64,000 nt of DNA. Source: Epiperipatus broadwayi (Eukaryota > Onychophora > Udeonychophora > Euonychophora > Peripatidae). Shown here piece by piece: positions 49,441 to 62,332 of the stretch. Made by a program: the position numbers and the translations under genes. Where the stretch lies: contig JAQFVV010012476.1 in assembly GCA_028023455.1 (NCBI GenBank), forward strand, positions 3,221,555-3,285,554, written 5' to 3'. How positions within the stretch are numbered: the stretch's first letter is position 1; each line of letters starts with the position of its first letter. The notes beneath the pieces are model-generated. The model had not been told where the DNA came from. It did not search any database and saw nothing but the letters and a program-made list of their open reading frames with translations.

Positions 49441-50996
49441 TGGGCTTTATGTATATTGTCCATATTTTTGGTACAATCTTTTGCGTTGGCAATTTAGAAA
49501 TGTAAATTATCAAATTACAAAAAAAAAAAAAAATGTTTCTTTTAAAATACCATCTGATTTTATATTTAGACAATGTAGTTTATATATATTTTTTAAGTTA
49601 AAAAGAATTTAAAAAAAGAGATAAGGATATAAATTCTTATTGCAAATTAATGAACAACACTTGAAAGCTAAAATCACAGAATTTCATTGCTGTCATCAAT
49701 GATGGCCACCAAAGGGTAAAAAGATGACTTTGTGGACAAAATTACTTTAAATTTTATCAAAATTAAAAGGTCTCAACAGGATGTGAATGGCTGACTAAAT
49801 TCAGGAAGTGGGTTTAAAAGGCAAAAACATCATGCATTAAGAGGCTTAGATCTTCTTCTTCTAAAGAAAGAAATTTAATATAAAATTGATTTTCTACAAA
49901 GTCATAAAAATTGTGTCAAGCTACTCTCACCACAGCATTGATTCATAGTAATATGTGTCATTGGAGAAAGTTTATTTGCTGATGTTTCTTACTTTCTGAA
50001 GTCTTAGAATGCTGAGAATGAAGCTTTCACCTACCTAAATCTTTCAACCCTGGACTGCCTGCAAGCTGAAATGAGTGTACCAATCCTTCTCAGGAGAACA
50101 GAAAAAACATGCATGATAATCTATGCACCATTATAATTTAACAATTCAGCTTACTGGTAAGAAATGTTATTTCATAATTTAAGTAATCACTTTCTTGAAC
50201 TATTATAATAATGGCAAATGCTGTGTTGTGTAGACTATTTGGAAAAAAGAATCTGAGTCTTAGAAAACTGTAGTGTTTAATAACCATTTGAATTTATTTG
50301 TTTTTATACTGCTATTCTCTATTTAGCTTTTAAAATAATTATAATTTATAATTTAATAAATCACAGGAATATAACTTGCGTTATTGTTTATTTAAGTTTG
50401 TTATTAATAAGATAAAATTATTTAATTTCAACAATTTATACTCTATCAAATAAATTACCAATGCTGTATTAGAAAATACAATCCTCCGGGTGTAGCAAAT
50501 TATTTTGTAATAGTAATTAATAAAGATAGGGAGGTAGGCCAATGGATATTTGTATAGAATTCTGGTGCCTTACAAATAAATTAAAAGCTGGTTCTGTCTT
50601 CAACTGTTATTTAAGTTTAGTTACATTAAGCAGGTTGTGTGACCAAGAAAAATAATTGTGCTCGATAAAATTACCTGACATATTGGAATGAGGGAAATAG
50701 CAAATCGAACATAATTTAGTTACCAAATATGAAGAACATAAATTGTATAAGCCCTAAGATACTAATGAATGGTATAGTATATATATATGTACATGTAATA
50801 AACTGCATTTATATTGACAAACATTGAAATATTTTTTCTTTTAAATGAAAAAATTAATCACAATAATGAATGTTTCAGCCAAATTCTGTTAGTTATTTTC
50901 AAAATGAATTACAAATAGAAATTAAGTAGAAAAGTAAAAAAAACTGGAAAAAACAAACAAATGATAAAACATGGATTTAATTACAAAAAAATCGAG
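49441..50996. other. Unassigned interval
   Basis: No recognised gene or repeat. A short open stretch at about 50015-50130 reads FTYLNLSTLDCLQAEMS but matches nothing I know. Confidence 0.3.
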
Positions 50997-51694
50997 ACAG
51001 ATGTCACATGACCTAATTTAATAAGCTTGTATTTACAAATGTTATATATAGAGATTGCAAAAAAAGCTCTTAACAAGCTTTAGAAATATCCCCAACCCCT
51101 GATCGGTGCTGCTACTGACGTCGCCAGTGAGGTGCTAAGATATTCAAGCATTAGATTAAAAATACCAGGATAAGCCTAGTACTTTATCTAATTTATAAAT
51201 ATTAAGCAGAAAATCTGAAATTTTCAGGCATCTATATGTCTTTCAATCCAGCTATCTAACTTCAATAGCCAAAGCTTGTTAAGAGCTTATTTTGTGAGCT
51301 CTATATATAACATTGTAAATACAAGCTTATTAAATTAGGTCATGTGATATCTGATTTGATTTTCTTGTAATTTTATTTTTTGCTATTAAAGCTTTAGTGA
51401 TTTTTTTATTGATAAAGCTATTAATATATGATGTATGTGAACTTAGTTCAGTCCCATATGGCTACTTAAGGTAGATAGATGGATTGGAAGCCATATGGAT
51501 ATCTGAAAATTTCAGATTTTCTACTTAATAGTTATACATTAGATAAAGTTCTGAGCTTGTCTTGGTATTTCTAATCTAATGTTTGAATATCCTAGCATCT
51601 CACTGATGATGCCAGTAGCAGAAACTGGTCTGGGATTGGGGATATTATCAAAGCTCGTTAAGAGCTTATTTTGCGAGCTCTATATATAACATGA
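50997..51694. repeat. Foldback element F4 (about 700 bp)
   Basis: The left portion 51062-51250 is the reverse complement of 51470-51690. Landmarks are gctcttaacaagctttag against aaagctcgttaagagc, and gaaaatctgaaattttcag against ctgaaaatttcagattttc. A partial second right arm lies at 51268-51360 (aaagcttgttaagagct, then taggtcatgtgatatc), mirroring the left end at 50997. The core motif CTGATGA...GAAAC is at 51603-51625. No ORF. Confidence 0.75.
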
Positions 51695-53326
51695 ATTTAA
51701 ATATATTAATGCTTTCTATTTTTGGATTTATTTATACTACTATTGTTGATCATCATCATTTTCAATTTTTTTTTTTTAATATTATTTTGTAGTTAATTTT
51801 GTGGATGGCTAATGTAATAGTTGAAATGTTAAGTATTGTGATGATTACAGTTTTTCCATTCATAAAAAAGGAGGCCTGCAATAATTCATCTTTGTAATCA
51901 TACTTTATGATTATTTATAAATAAACAAGTTGTAATAAAAGAGTTACAGATGAAGCTTGTTTTATCAGTTTGTTTATGTTGCGGAGATGTGAACCAGGGT
52001 TACAATACTTAATACAAAGTTTCACCAGATTTAAAATCAAAAATGTGGTCCCACATCACAGAAGTTGAACAAAATTTATCTATTAATTGCATGTAAAAGT
52101 ATGTGTCCCAAATATACATCGTAAGGGGCAAATTCAAAACAATGAATAATTTTTGTTGTTTGTTGATTTATTTGTTTAGAGTGTTTTGATTCGGAAGAAA
52201 AGTTTAAAAGAAGGTTTTATAATCGATTTCTGGAATTATTTAAGACTGGTAATAAAATAATTTTAGTATTAAATATTCATATAAGAATTATAGGGTAGAC
52301 AATTTTATAGTGGTGATTGCTAACATTACTTACCTAAAATATCACTTTTTATTATAATGAATGGGGGGGTGGGGTGAGGAAATTTTCATGAATACACACT
52401 GTATCATGTAGGAGTAATGTTGTTAGTTAAAAAAATGTAATTGCATAGATATATGTTTAAGGATATTTACCTGGTGGTGAAATTAATAATTTGAAGCCCA
52501 AATTTCTTTTATAATGTAGTTTGACAAAAAATATTATAAAAGCAATACAAATACAAATTATGAATTTTTAATTTGTAAAATTTAATAAATAAGGATTTGG
52601 AAACAAGTTAAAAAGATAAGAGATATTTCCAAAAAGCATCATGAAAAAGATAAGAAAATTAATTTCTGAGTTGTGGATAACTTGTTTTCAATAATCAAGT
52701 GGTCATTTGTGATATAGCAAGATTGTAAAAGGCATTTCAAAGTTGTTTTTTTAATTTTTTTTTTTTTTTGCAGATTTCAAAGATAATATAATTTTCTCAA
52801 GATGATTGAAATACACTAGATGGGCATCAGCCCATCATCTTTTAGCCATGTAGTTCCTAGGTAAAGCAAATAACTTGTCATGATTTAGTATGAATGTTGC
52901 CTGCCCAGTCCTAAGTTGCTTTGGTGCTTAAGACTGATAATAACCAACCAGTTGTATAATTCATGCAAGAATTTAGAAATAACCCTGAGAGAAATAAGAG
53001 CCTTGTTATACATTATTAGAAAACTATTTAAATCAAAACCTACAAATATTTTTATTAGGTAAGTAATATATAGTTGTCGTGCATTTGAAAGTTATAATTT
53101 GACTATTTCTCAGTCTGCATTCACAGGTTATATTTACCTGTTTAATGAGGTTTTCTAAACTTATTTGAATTAATAATTTTACTTTCTGTGGTCAAGTTGC
53201 AATCTTTAGAATCTATATAAACATATTACACCATAAATAAAGGTGGATTTCCATATTTATTGTTTAAAGTATATTTCCATGACAACAGATTGAGATTGTT
53301 GATTTTATTGATATTGGTATTAAGGA
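51695..53326. other. Unassigned interval
   Basis: No gene seen. A G-rich run (gggggggtggggtg) at 52364-52377 and a T-run at about 52751-52769 are the only features noted. Confidence 0.3.
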
Positions 53327-53329
53327 TAC

Positions 53330-53509
53330 ATACAGAAGAACAATCATATAAGTGTGCATTATGTGAATATAAGACTTTTCAAAAAAGCCATTTATTACAA
53401 CATAAATAGACACATCCAGGTGAAAAAAACATTAAGAGCACTTTGTGTTTATGTAAGACTTCTGTCAATAGTTCTTTAAGTATTGGCCACTGTCGTGTAT
53501 ATAGACAAT
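53330..53509 (+). pseudogene. C2H2 zinc-finger relic
   Basis: The frame reads HTEEQSYKCALCEYKTF, QKSHLLQHK, a TAG stop, then THPGEKN. This is one full C-x2-C-x12-H-x3-H finger with the stop between its two histidines, preceded by a linker remnant (HTEEQSYKC resembles the canonical HTGE-KPYKC) and followed by one (HPGEKN). A second, more decayed finger follows (LCLCKTSVNSS...GHC), ending at a TGA at about 53509. Such fingers bind DNA in nuclear transcription factors. Only one finger and a half survive, so this is a pseudogene fragment or retrocopy. The stop codon, loss of the second finger and isolation argue against a working exon. Confidence 0.75.
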
Positions 53510-53512
53510 GAA

Positions 53513-53660
53513 ACGTGAAGGATTATATCTATATAAACAACCAGAGAGAATTTTGCCTTAGATGTTACTAGAAAACTATTAATTATTAATGGACAGTCCT
53601 AAAATTAAACAAGTTTTTTCTATTAACTTTTTGTAGCTCTTTTGTCCTGAGTTTAATTAG
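53513..53660. repeat. Dispersed repeat R8, copy 2
   Basis: Directly follows the zinc-finger relic. Shares gattatatctatataaac and ttactagaaaactattaatta with copies at 49310 and 62333. Confidence 0.5.
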
Positions 53661-53837
53661 AAAAAAAATGAGACCCTTTTTTACTTCTAACCCATGTTCT
53701 TATAAGGATTTAAATACAAAAATAGCTTTTTTATATAGATATGAGGATTCAGGGGACCCAAGTTTTTGTTTCTCACACACACATATATATATATGAAAAA
53801 CAAAAAACAAGTTAAACTTGCTAACGCTTGTATTTAT

Positions 53838-54473
53838 GATCAATAGATGGCGTTTTACCAAAAACAGCATCAAAGTGTATGTTTGTTTACGTAAACATCA
53901 GAGTAAGCATTCACTATCTCTTTCGTTAGTTCCACCTTCAGATCATGATTTCAAGCTGATTTGCTATCATAAGTGAAGGATAGGAATAAAAACTAGATCT
54001 AAACACTAACTCTGAGCGTTTATGAAACAATTTCTATTCAGCTTGCAAGCGTGAATCTTTTAGACACGTAATGTCTTCAAACTCAGCATAGCAATCCAGA
54101 TAGCTATATGGGTCTGATCTCAGTTCAGCATCACCACATAGTAGAAGCCTCTGCAATATATATCATTGCAAGAAAACTTCAAAGGTACATTTATGAAAAA
54201 CAAAAAAAAAAAAACAAGTTAAACTTGTAATGAAGACATTATGTGTCTAAAAGATTCATGCTTGCAAGCTGAATAGAAATTGTTTCATAAATGCTCAGAG
54301 TTAGTGTTTAGATCTAGTTTCTTATTCCTATCCTTCACTGATGATAGCAAAGCAGCTTGAAATCATGATCTGAAGGTGGAACTAATGAAAAAGATAGTGA
54401 ATGCTTACTCTGATGTTTATGTAAACAAACATACGCTTTGACGGTGTTTTTGGTAAAACGCCATCTATTGATC
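53838..54473. repeat. Foldback element F3 (about 636 bp)
   Basis: gatcaatagatggcgtttta at 53838 is mirrored by taaaacgccatctattgatc at 54454-54473, and arms match for about 255 bp (e.g. cattcactatctctttcg against agatagtgaatg). The loop, about 54096-54224, includes an A-run. Directly followed by a TA/TG microsatellite. The right arm carries CTGATGA...GAAAT at 54338-54363. Confidence 0.85.
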
Positions 54474-54521
<48 letters not shown>

Positions 54522-54526
54522 ATACA
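54474..54526. repeat. (TA)n(TG)n microsatellite
   Basis: Uninterrupted TA dinucleotides followed by TG dinucleotides, abutting the F3 terminus. Confidence 0.95.
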
Positions 54527-56507
54527 ATGTATTTAACTATCCAAGAATATACAATTGAAAAATTGAGAAGAGAAAAAATGGAATCCTTATGAAGCTCCTA
54601 AAACATTTATTTTCCAAATATAATAATAAAACCATCAGGATTTGATCTGCCTAGGTGTTACTATAGTCTCATTGACATATTTCATGCAATTCATGATCAT
54701 TATGCTTATCTGCTTTGTCAAGATCTTTATAGATATGGACAAATACAAACATGATTTACAAAGTTATTCATGGCTATCAGATCCATGTTTATAGAGAAAT
54801 AATTCAAGGATTATTTATTCAATTAGTAGAACAATCTCTTGGTTGAAATCTCTATAGAGTCCTTTGTGAGAATTTAGTAACAGTTAAAATCTGTGTAAAA
54901 AATCCATGTAATAAATAACAAGTAGACAGATCAAATTATGTGAATCTTTAAATTGTGATATTTTGAATCATAATTTAATGAACAGTAATTCCATGCTAGT
55001 GGTCAATAATAATGAAATAAAATAAAAAATGAATTCAGTAGTTAAGTGAAAGGCAAATATTTTATCTGGTCAGTGTACTAGTTCAATGCCCTTTATGTAT
55101 TCATTTATAACCATTGATTTTTTACTTGTAGTTTTTTATTCATATTAATAAAAAGTTGTTAATTTCCAGGCCATTGCAATTTTGTTCTTATTCTCATATT
55201 TGTGTATGTTGTTTATTTATACTTAATGAGTTAAGAATAGTTAGTGTGTGTGCCAATATTCTCCTAGTTCATATGTTCTGCTAACTAGAACTCAGAAGCA
55301 ACAACAAAAAGAGTAATGTAAAAAGTTTAAATCAAATCTGTAGAATAGCCTTACATTTCGGATAGTGGCATCAAGTTCTGGCCCTTACCAGTAATAGAAA
55401 GGATTAAAAGCTGGTCTTAAAAGATTGCTCTTATGATTTACCTTTTAGACTTAGCTGATGTATCTGGAAAAGTAATCAGGACATCACGGCAAATAATGCT
55501 AAAGAGTATAGTGTAATTAATTATGATCATCATCAATAGCATGAAGATTAGCTACCATTTGCTGATTTGTTTCCTTCATACTTACCAAAGACGGCACTAC
55601 CTGTTGTGTTTAGTGCCCAATATGTGATCTACCCAAGGCTGAGTTATTTCCATGAGCTTAATTGTCTTTCCTTTAAAATATATATAAGTATAGAAATAAA
55701 AGCTAAAACTGAATTATTAGAAAATAATTTTATAAATAAAAAACGTAATAAAACATGACATTATCAAAATAGAATTCAAAGATTAATATGTGAATTAAAA
55801 AATAATATAGTCAAAATAACTGAAGAAAACAAGTATTAGAAACAGAATAATATTATAAAAAACATAAAGAAATGAATAAGATAAAACAACAACAATAAAA
55901 AAATAGAAATTACAATTCAAAGTATTAACAAAAAATATAAAGACCAAATATTTATTAGCACAGATCAGAGCACAATTGTGATTGTAATAGATAAAGACAT
56001 ATTTAATATAAAAAATGAAATAATTTTTTTTATAAAGATCAAACAAATGGTTATAACTATCATATAGTTATAATAACAACAATAATAAACTACATACTCT
56101 TAGGGGCGTCTGCATCAGACTATTAATTGCTGCAGGCTTATAAATAGTTACAATTTTTTACTACTTTTACCATTTTAATTATTTGATTATTATGAGGGAA
56201 AAAAATATTTGAAATTTAATTTAAAATTATAAAAAGTTAAGAATGTGCAATTAGTAAAAAAAATTTTGATAAATAATGTTAACATCGAACATAACAAAAC
56301 TCATTATTTATTTTCTGTATTTTTGAGACTCAGGCAATAATTTTAACTATTGAAGTTTTAGTCCACTTTCAAAAATGTAATTATTTAATATTTATGAGAG
56401 GAAAAAATGTTCAAAACTATAAAAATTTAACAATATTTGAGTGATTAAAAAATTTCACGGTACTCAATGATGCTCATAACAGTGTTTTTTTTAATTTTTA
56501 AGTGTTT
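54527..56507. other. Unassigned AT-rich interval
   Basis: No gene or repeat recognised. Frames at 55567-55758 and 55795-56046 have low-complexity AT-rich translations. Confidence 0.3.
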
Positions 56508-56753
56508 CCTATATGTATATATGATACCTTTTTCAACTTTCTTATATACTTAACAATACTATTTTTACACCAAAACTTTACTCTTATAGTTTTGACCATT
56601 CTGCAGTCATCATCAGAGATCTTTATAATCCTAGTTCCAAACTCTGATGATGACTGCAGGGCAATCGAAACTGTAAGAGTAAAGTTTTGATGTAAAAAAT
56701 AGTATTGTTAAGTGTATAAGATAGTTGGAAATGGTATCATATGTAAATATAGA
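56508..56753. repeat. Hairpin element F5 (about 246 bp)
   Basis: tgatacctttttcaactttc near 56522 mirrors gttggaaatggtatcat near 56724; aaaactttactcttatag mirrors ctgtaagagtaaagttttg; ctgcagtcatcatcagag at 56601-56618 mirrors ctctgatgatgactgcag at 56642-56659. The frame at 56502-56690 is inside the hairpin and is not a gene. Confidence 0.8.
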
Positions 56754-57344
56754 AATCAATACATAAGAAAGGAGAAAAAAAATTGTATTGTTTTTTTATA
56801 TGATGATATTTGTTACTTCTGTTATGAAAGTATTTTTTAAAATTTAAATTAAGTACTGGCCCACAATCCACAGTAAATAAACAATAACTGTTTCCAGTTT
56901 GGTAAACATTCTAATTTCTTTATTAATTAAATAAAGTTTTGAATAAATACACAATACAAAAATGTTTTTCTTTTCCCTTGCAACTTATCTTCATAGCTGA
57001 AATCTTGAAATTAGGAAGCAGTAATTATTCATTAAGACAAAGTCTGTTCTTTCTTAAATTTTTTCAGTATTAAACAACTTTATATTCATTTCAAAGTACA
57101 TGCTCAGAGTTGATATTTTAAGCATATGTGTCGAAATTGAGGCTGATGGAAAAACATTTGTAAAATATAATAAAAATTATCACAAATTTAAATGTGGAAA
57201 AAGAATATTAATATATCACTAATGATAAATATAAAAAGAATACATACAAAAACTACTATTATGAAAATATATTCAGAAATTCATAAGCAGAATATGTAGA
57301 CTAATTACAAATAGTATCAATAACAACTATTATATATATATTGT
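56754..57344. other. Unassigned AT-rich interval
   Basis: Nothing recognised apart from a TA run at 57331-57341 that flanks the next repeat. Confidence 0.3.
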
Positions 57345-59517
57345 AACGATCCGGAGAAAGTATACTTACATAAACTGCACTACAGGGTGCCATCTAGGCA
57401 TTTGAACCTAGAAAAATTTATAAAGTAGGCAGATACGTAAGTCAAAAATATATATATATTTTTTTTGCATCCGGTCGTTATCCCATGTCACTAGCTCAGT
57501 GGAATAGCAGAGATTTAATAAGATAATCTAAGAGTATATATAAAAAAAGAATAAAATAAGCCACTGCCAGTAATTAACATACAAAAATTTATTTACGCAC
57601 ATATATATATAAGATTTAAAATTGTTTTAGTATCAGTTTACATTTTAACATTTAACATTATTTTTAACTTTACTTTAATTTACATTTAATTACTATTATA
57701 TTATAATTTTACATTTTAATTAAGTTCGCACATATAAATTTATGAAAGCTTGTTTATAATGTTGAATATAGATCGGTTACATAGATTTCACAGTCAAAAA
57801 CATTTCAAACGAAACATAAACGATCAAAATACAAATTTATTGATTACTGACAATTGCGGAGGGAAATTTATATGTAACCCAATAGTATTCACCATAAGAT
57901 ACTTGCATTGTCACCAATAACTTAAAAGACATCCGAATAAATACATTTTAGATACTCACCGTAAGATATCATTATTTATCGAATGTCTATATATTTTGAT
58001 CAAATATGAAAACCCAAAACATACTTAACCGATAACCAATCCATGCAAGCGTCTATAAACAACTTAAATTTAATGCATTTTTATTTAGGGTCAAGTATGA
58101 ATAGACCACATAGATTTGCATTTGAAAATAAAATATTCTATCCCTATTTAACCTTAGGCTAAAATTCGTAGTCAAACTGGCATCAATCCATCTGATACAT
58201 TGATGTATTCAATGTAATACGGAATACGGCAGCACCAAAAAGATTAAGAGAAGATATTGACTCTCATTAGACAGGAATATTACTTCTATCTAACGAGAAG
58301 AACAATAAAAAAAAACTCCATAGAAAGGAACTGCGCTCTGCGTCTTATAATTCCTTCCATAGGCAACACGGGAGAGTGCGGCGTATGAAGCGATTCTGCC
58401 AGTAGCGAATCTCCGACTACATCTACTAACTACATCAATATATCCAATCCATTGACCCAATCTAACAACGACACAAATAACCTAAGATTACCTCCCCTAA
58501 TATAACTTTACAAATCTATACAGCCATTCACGCCCGACTTAAGTTTAACATTTATATAATTAATTTAACGAAAAACAAAAAAATCATGATAAAAACTTAA
58601 AGAATAAAAAATAAATAAATGGAAATTATTTTACATAAATAAGAAAAAAAATACATCAAATAACACTATTAATAAAGAATTTAGTTTGGTCAGATAGGAT
58701 TCTATTTGTAACAATTAAATACTAGGAAAGTTTAAAATTTAAAGTTTTTAGTGTTTCCAAATTAATATTGTTCGTTATATCTTATAAAGTTCTTACGGTT
58801 TTAGAAATGTTCATCTTTTACAGTTGCTTGCTGTTTGAGATCCAGCGTTAAATTTCCCGATGATCCTGTGGTCCTCTGAATATAAGAAAAGCGATGTTTC
58901 ATTTTCCATTTTATAACAACTGAAGGGATTGAACGTGCGCCCTTCAATCTCTTCTCCCACACCTCCGCACTAACATCTATCTGTCACATCATAATAATCA
59001 TAATAACTCACTCATAATTTCCAAACTTGTCCTTTTTATATTAATGTGAAGGATTGAATTTACATTACGTCACCGATGCGATGGTCCTTTCGCTGCGGTC
59101 CGATTCCATAGGGATTTCTTCTTATTTGCTAACAGTTTCTATTGTTTTCCTATCTGACCGATGTTTTTACATTTAAATGCCCAAGGCTGGTTTACATTTA
59201 ACTAATTAACAATCATTTCCATTTCTGATTAATTAACCTGTTTTCCAAATCAAAAATATATTTAAAGATAAATTTAAAGATATAATTTTATCTCCAAATC
59301 TTTTTAAAATTTAGTTTTAAAATACTTTTTCTTTAATAAAGTTTTATTTTAATAATTTTTCATTTATCTGTGCGATTTAATATATATGAGTTTAAGATCA
59401 TATTTAGTTTCAATTTTTAATTCTTAAAGAAAATTTTTAAATGCGAACTTTTTAATTTACTTTCATGTTTAATAAATAAAAAAAAAACAATGTAACGAAC
59501 GTCTGTGCTTGTTACAA
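57342..59517 (-). mobile_element. LTR-like repeat (TGTAACGA family), complete copy 4
   Basis: Minus-strand orientation: starts at the plus-strand left with TGTAACGATCCGGAGAAAG and ends aacgtctgtgcttgttaca. About 2.18 kb, flanked on both sides by TA runs, as copy 3. Shares landmarks such as gcactgc/ctactggcag, ggcaacacgggagagtgcg and gactgacc... with copies 1-3. No ORF is maintained. Together with copy 3 it defines the full-length unit and shows that copy 1 is truncated and copy 2 rearranged. Confidence 0.75.
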
Positions 59518-60202
59518 TATATATATTGGCAAAAATTGAACAATATGACCAGAAACTGCTAAGGAAAGCTATAATGATTTTTAAAGGCCCAAGAGCATAA
59601 ATGAGAAATGTGAAGCGCAGAAAATTAACAACATTTGAAAAGGCTATTGGAGAATAAAATATTTTTTAAAACTTCTTAACCAATAGAATTTAAGTATGAA
59701 GAAGAAATGACTAAGTCAAAAAATAAGGATTTTAAATCGCATCACACACATTCTTATGATTTAGGAAAGGAGAAGCTTGGAGGAAAGTACTTATTATACT
59801 GAAATGTCAGTTATTTAGCTATTATATTTTTACTAAAGGAAAGCTCCCAGAAATAGTATAAATTTACCATTTGTCCATGAGAATATTAATATTAATATGA
59901 AAGAGGTTCATGATATTCATACTTAATTGATTCCTGAAATGTGTATGAAAGTTGAAATGCATAAAAGTAGAGTGATATAAAAATCATCAAAAAATGGTTT
60001 TAAAATATTTATTTTTTAATGAGGTGTATTAGCATATACACAGATAACATTTTCTTGCTTAGTACCTGGTGTTTTCTTTATAAATTTATCAAGAGTTAGA
60101 CTTTTCTATTTTTGGCTTGATAAAAATTTCTGTAATATATTGTATCTTTTTCTATTCCTCGATTGAACAAAAGTAGAATATATGAAAGTCAAGGATCTCT
60201 TA

Positions 60203-60252
<50 letters not shown>

Positions 60253-60689
60253 CTATTGGTGGAACTTTAATATTTTTTTCAAATTAGTGATTGTAGCGCC
60301 TCTACAACTGTCTTTCTATCTTTTATCACCCAGTGGATGACTTGTGTGATCAAGTCAAAATGTTGGTATATCAATATTTAAATTTTTTAACATGGATGAA
60401 CCTGCAAAATATGTCTTTTATATATATATAATAACAAATATTTAGAAAATAATAATCATAAAATAAAGATCAATCTAAAATTTTAAAATGAATTGGGGAT
60501 ATTTGTTAATATGGATATAAAAAACAAAATATATACATACGTACAGCAGCTTTTCATAAATGAATTTGGAAATTTCAACTCCAAGGAAAGAAAAGAAAAG
60601 AAAGAAAAAATAACTGCTTTAAAAATAAATTTTGCAATAACTACACAAATTAATTTGTGAACCACAAATACATCCACATATAAGATATT
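59518..60689. other. AT-rich interval with CT/TA microsatellite
   Basis: (CT)n then (TA)n at about 60200-60249. No gene recognised. Confidence 0.4.
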
Positions 60690-60985
60690 ATGGTCTATTT
60701 TTTCTGCTTGATAATATTTTGTGATGCTGTCTTTCAATTCTTTAGCAGAAAACTTTTCTTCCTTAAATACTTCAATACCCTGTCTAACTGTAGCTGTTCA
60801 AATGCATTCTATTCTTTGCCATATTTTTTCAATGGAAGCAGTCACCATCGATTTTTTTAATGACTTAGAGATAATCTAAGGGTACATCTCTTTCCATGCT
60901 TAAGTTCTCTAAAAAGCACATGTCCAATTCAACAAAGAAGTGAGCTTACAATAGTGGATCGCTGTAGTATCATTTCCAGATAATT
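60690..60985 (-). pseudogene. Possible LINE C-terminal tail relic
   Basis: Read on the minus strand with frame changes: LLCWIGHVLFRELKHGKRC, then TVRQGIEVFKEEKFSAKE and KYYQAEK. Many animal LINEs end with a W-x-G-H-V...GKR block followed by a lysine/glutamate-rich tail of this sort, so it may be the end of a LINE different from the RTE and L1-type elements here. Too short and decayed to place in a clade. Confidence 0.35.
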
Positions 60986-62094
60986 GACAAAAATAATGAT
61001 TGGCTATATAATCATGTCACTATATTTTTTTAAATTATCTTAATGTTAAATAAATCAGGTGCATCAAATTAAACTATTAAAAATTACAAATAAGATAAAA
61101 ATAAAAGCATATATATATATAATAGATTTCAAACAATTGATTAAATACATAACACAACTATCTATTTTAAAGAAGAGAAATATTACAAGAAAATTAAAGG
61201 CCTAAACATGAGTGACATTTAAGTGGATATCTAACAGAAATACCCATAAAAAATATAAAAAGTACACTCTGACATTTCAATATATCTCTGTTTTTTTATT
61301 ATCAAAAATATACAAACAGTTATTTCATGTTAAATCAGTGGAAATAAAAATAAATGCAAACTATTTTATAATAAAATAAACCAAAGTGATATTATCAATT
61401 TCAAAATAGAAATAAAAATACTTATATTGAAATTGTATACAGTATAATAAATGTATTATCAGAGCTTGAATTAAATGTAAAAACATCTGGGAAATATGAC
61501 AGGTTGATATGTGGTCTTATTCATTGCAGCTACTAAGTTACTGGGGGGGGGATCAAAAAACTATTCTGTATTTATCTATATATTTTAATAAAATTCTACT
61601 ATCAATTTCCTTGGAATACTGCCAATTGTTCTTGTAAATATTACAGTTGCCCATAAAATATTCACACTAACAAATTGTTCAACATGATACTATTAATATA
61701 ATATGGATAGTTATTATATTTGCATGGAAGAATGATGATTGTGGTTTTCTGACACTATAGAGTAATTTATTTTTTTCTACATAGTATGGCAGTCAACATG
61801 GTTGTGTCATGCATGATGATTTAAGCTGAAGTGTTTCTAATTATATATATATACAATGTAATAAATATCACATGTCCTTTTTGTACTTACTAAAGGTATT
61901 TTTATTTTATCTTCTCTTTCAATTAATTGTAGTCTTTATCAGAGATGTGTTCATATTTTCCTCTTTTATTACATGACATTTATCATAGTATGTCAAAATC
62001 AATCATAATAAATTTTAACTTTAAATATAATTATATATTAATAAAGTTTTAATTGTAAGTAAATATATTAACCAACAATAAAACAAAAATTCAA
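60986..62094. other. Unassigned AT-rich interval
   Basis: G-run at about 61543-61551. No gene or repeat recognised. Confidence 0.3.
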
Positions 62095-62097
62095 TAA

Positions 62098-62276
62098 ACA
62101 TCACATGACCACCTCCTCTTATGCTTGTGTTTAACTGTTGTTAAAACAGGCAAAATTCACTATATATATATTGCCACACTTAGCAAGCTAGAGTAATCAA
62201 TGGATGTCAGAAGGCTTGTGCACAAAATCCCCATCTAGTGCCTACTCATCACTCTAGCTTGCTGTGTATGGCAATA
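62098..62276. repeat. F1 foldback, compact diverged copy
   Basis: Starts with the F1 terminus catcacatgaccacc, then acaggcaaaattc and a TA expansion in place of ctccatacag. The right side is cactctagcttgctg, mirroring agcaagctagag. Arms of about 25-30 bp remain. No clear target duplication seen. Confidence 0.6.
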
Positions 62277-62332
62277 ATCCCAAATCTTAAACCATATATA
62301 TATTGAATTAAATATTTTCATGGATTGTTATT

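Noticed and set aside
50015-50130. Short open stretch reading FTYLNLSTLDCLQAEMS
   Set aside because: Too short, no motif, and no neighbouring exon-like segments.
51603-51625. Calling a functional hammerhead ribozyme in F4
   Set aside because: Only the CUGAUGA and GAAA strands and a three-base stem II are visible. Stems I and III and the cleavage triplet could not be identified, so it is reported only as a resemblance.
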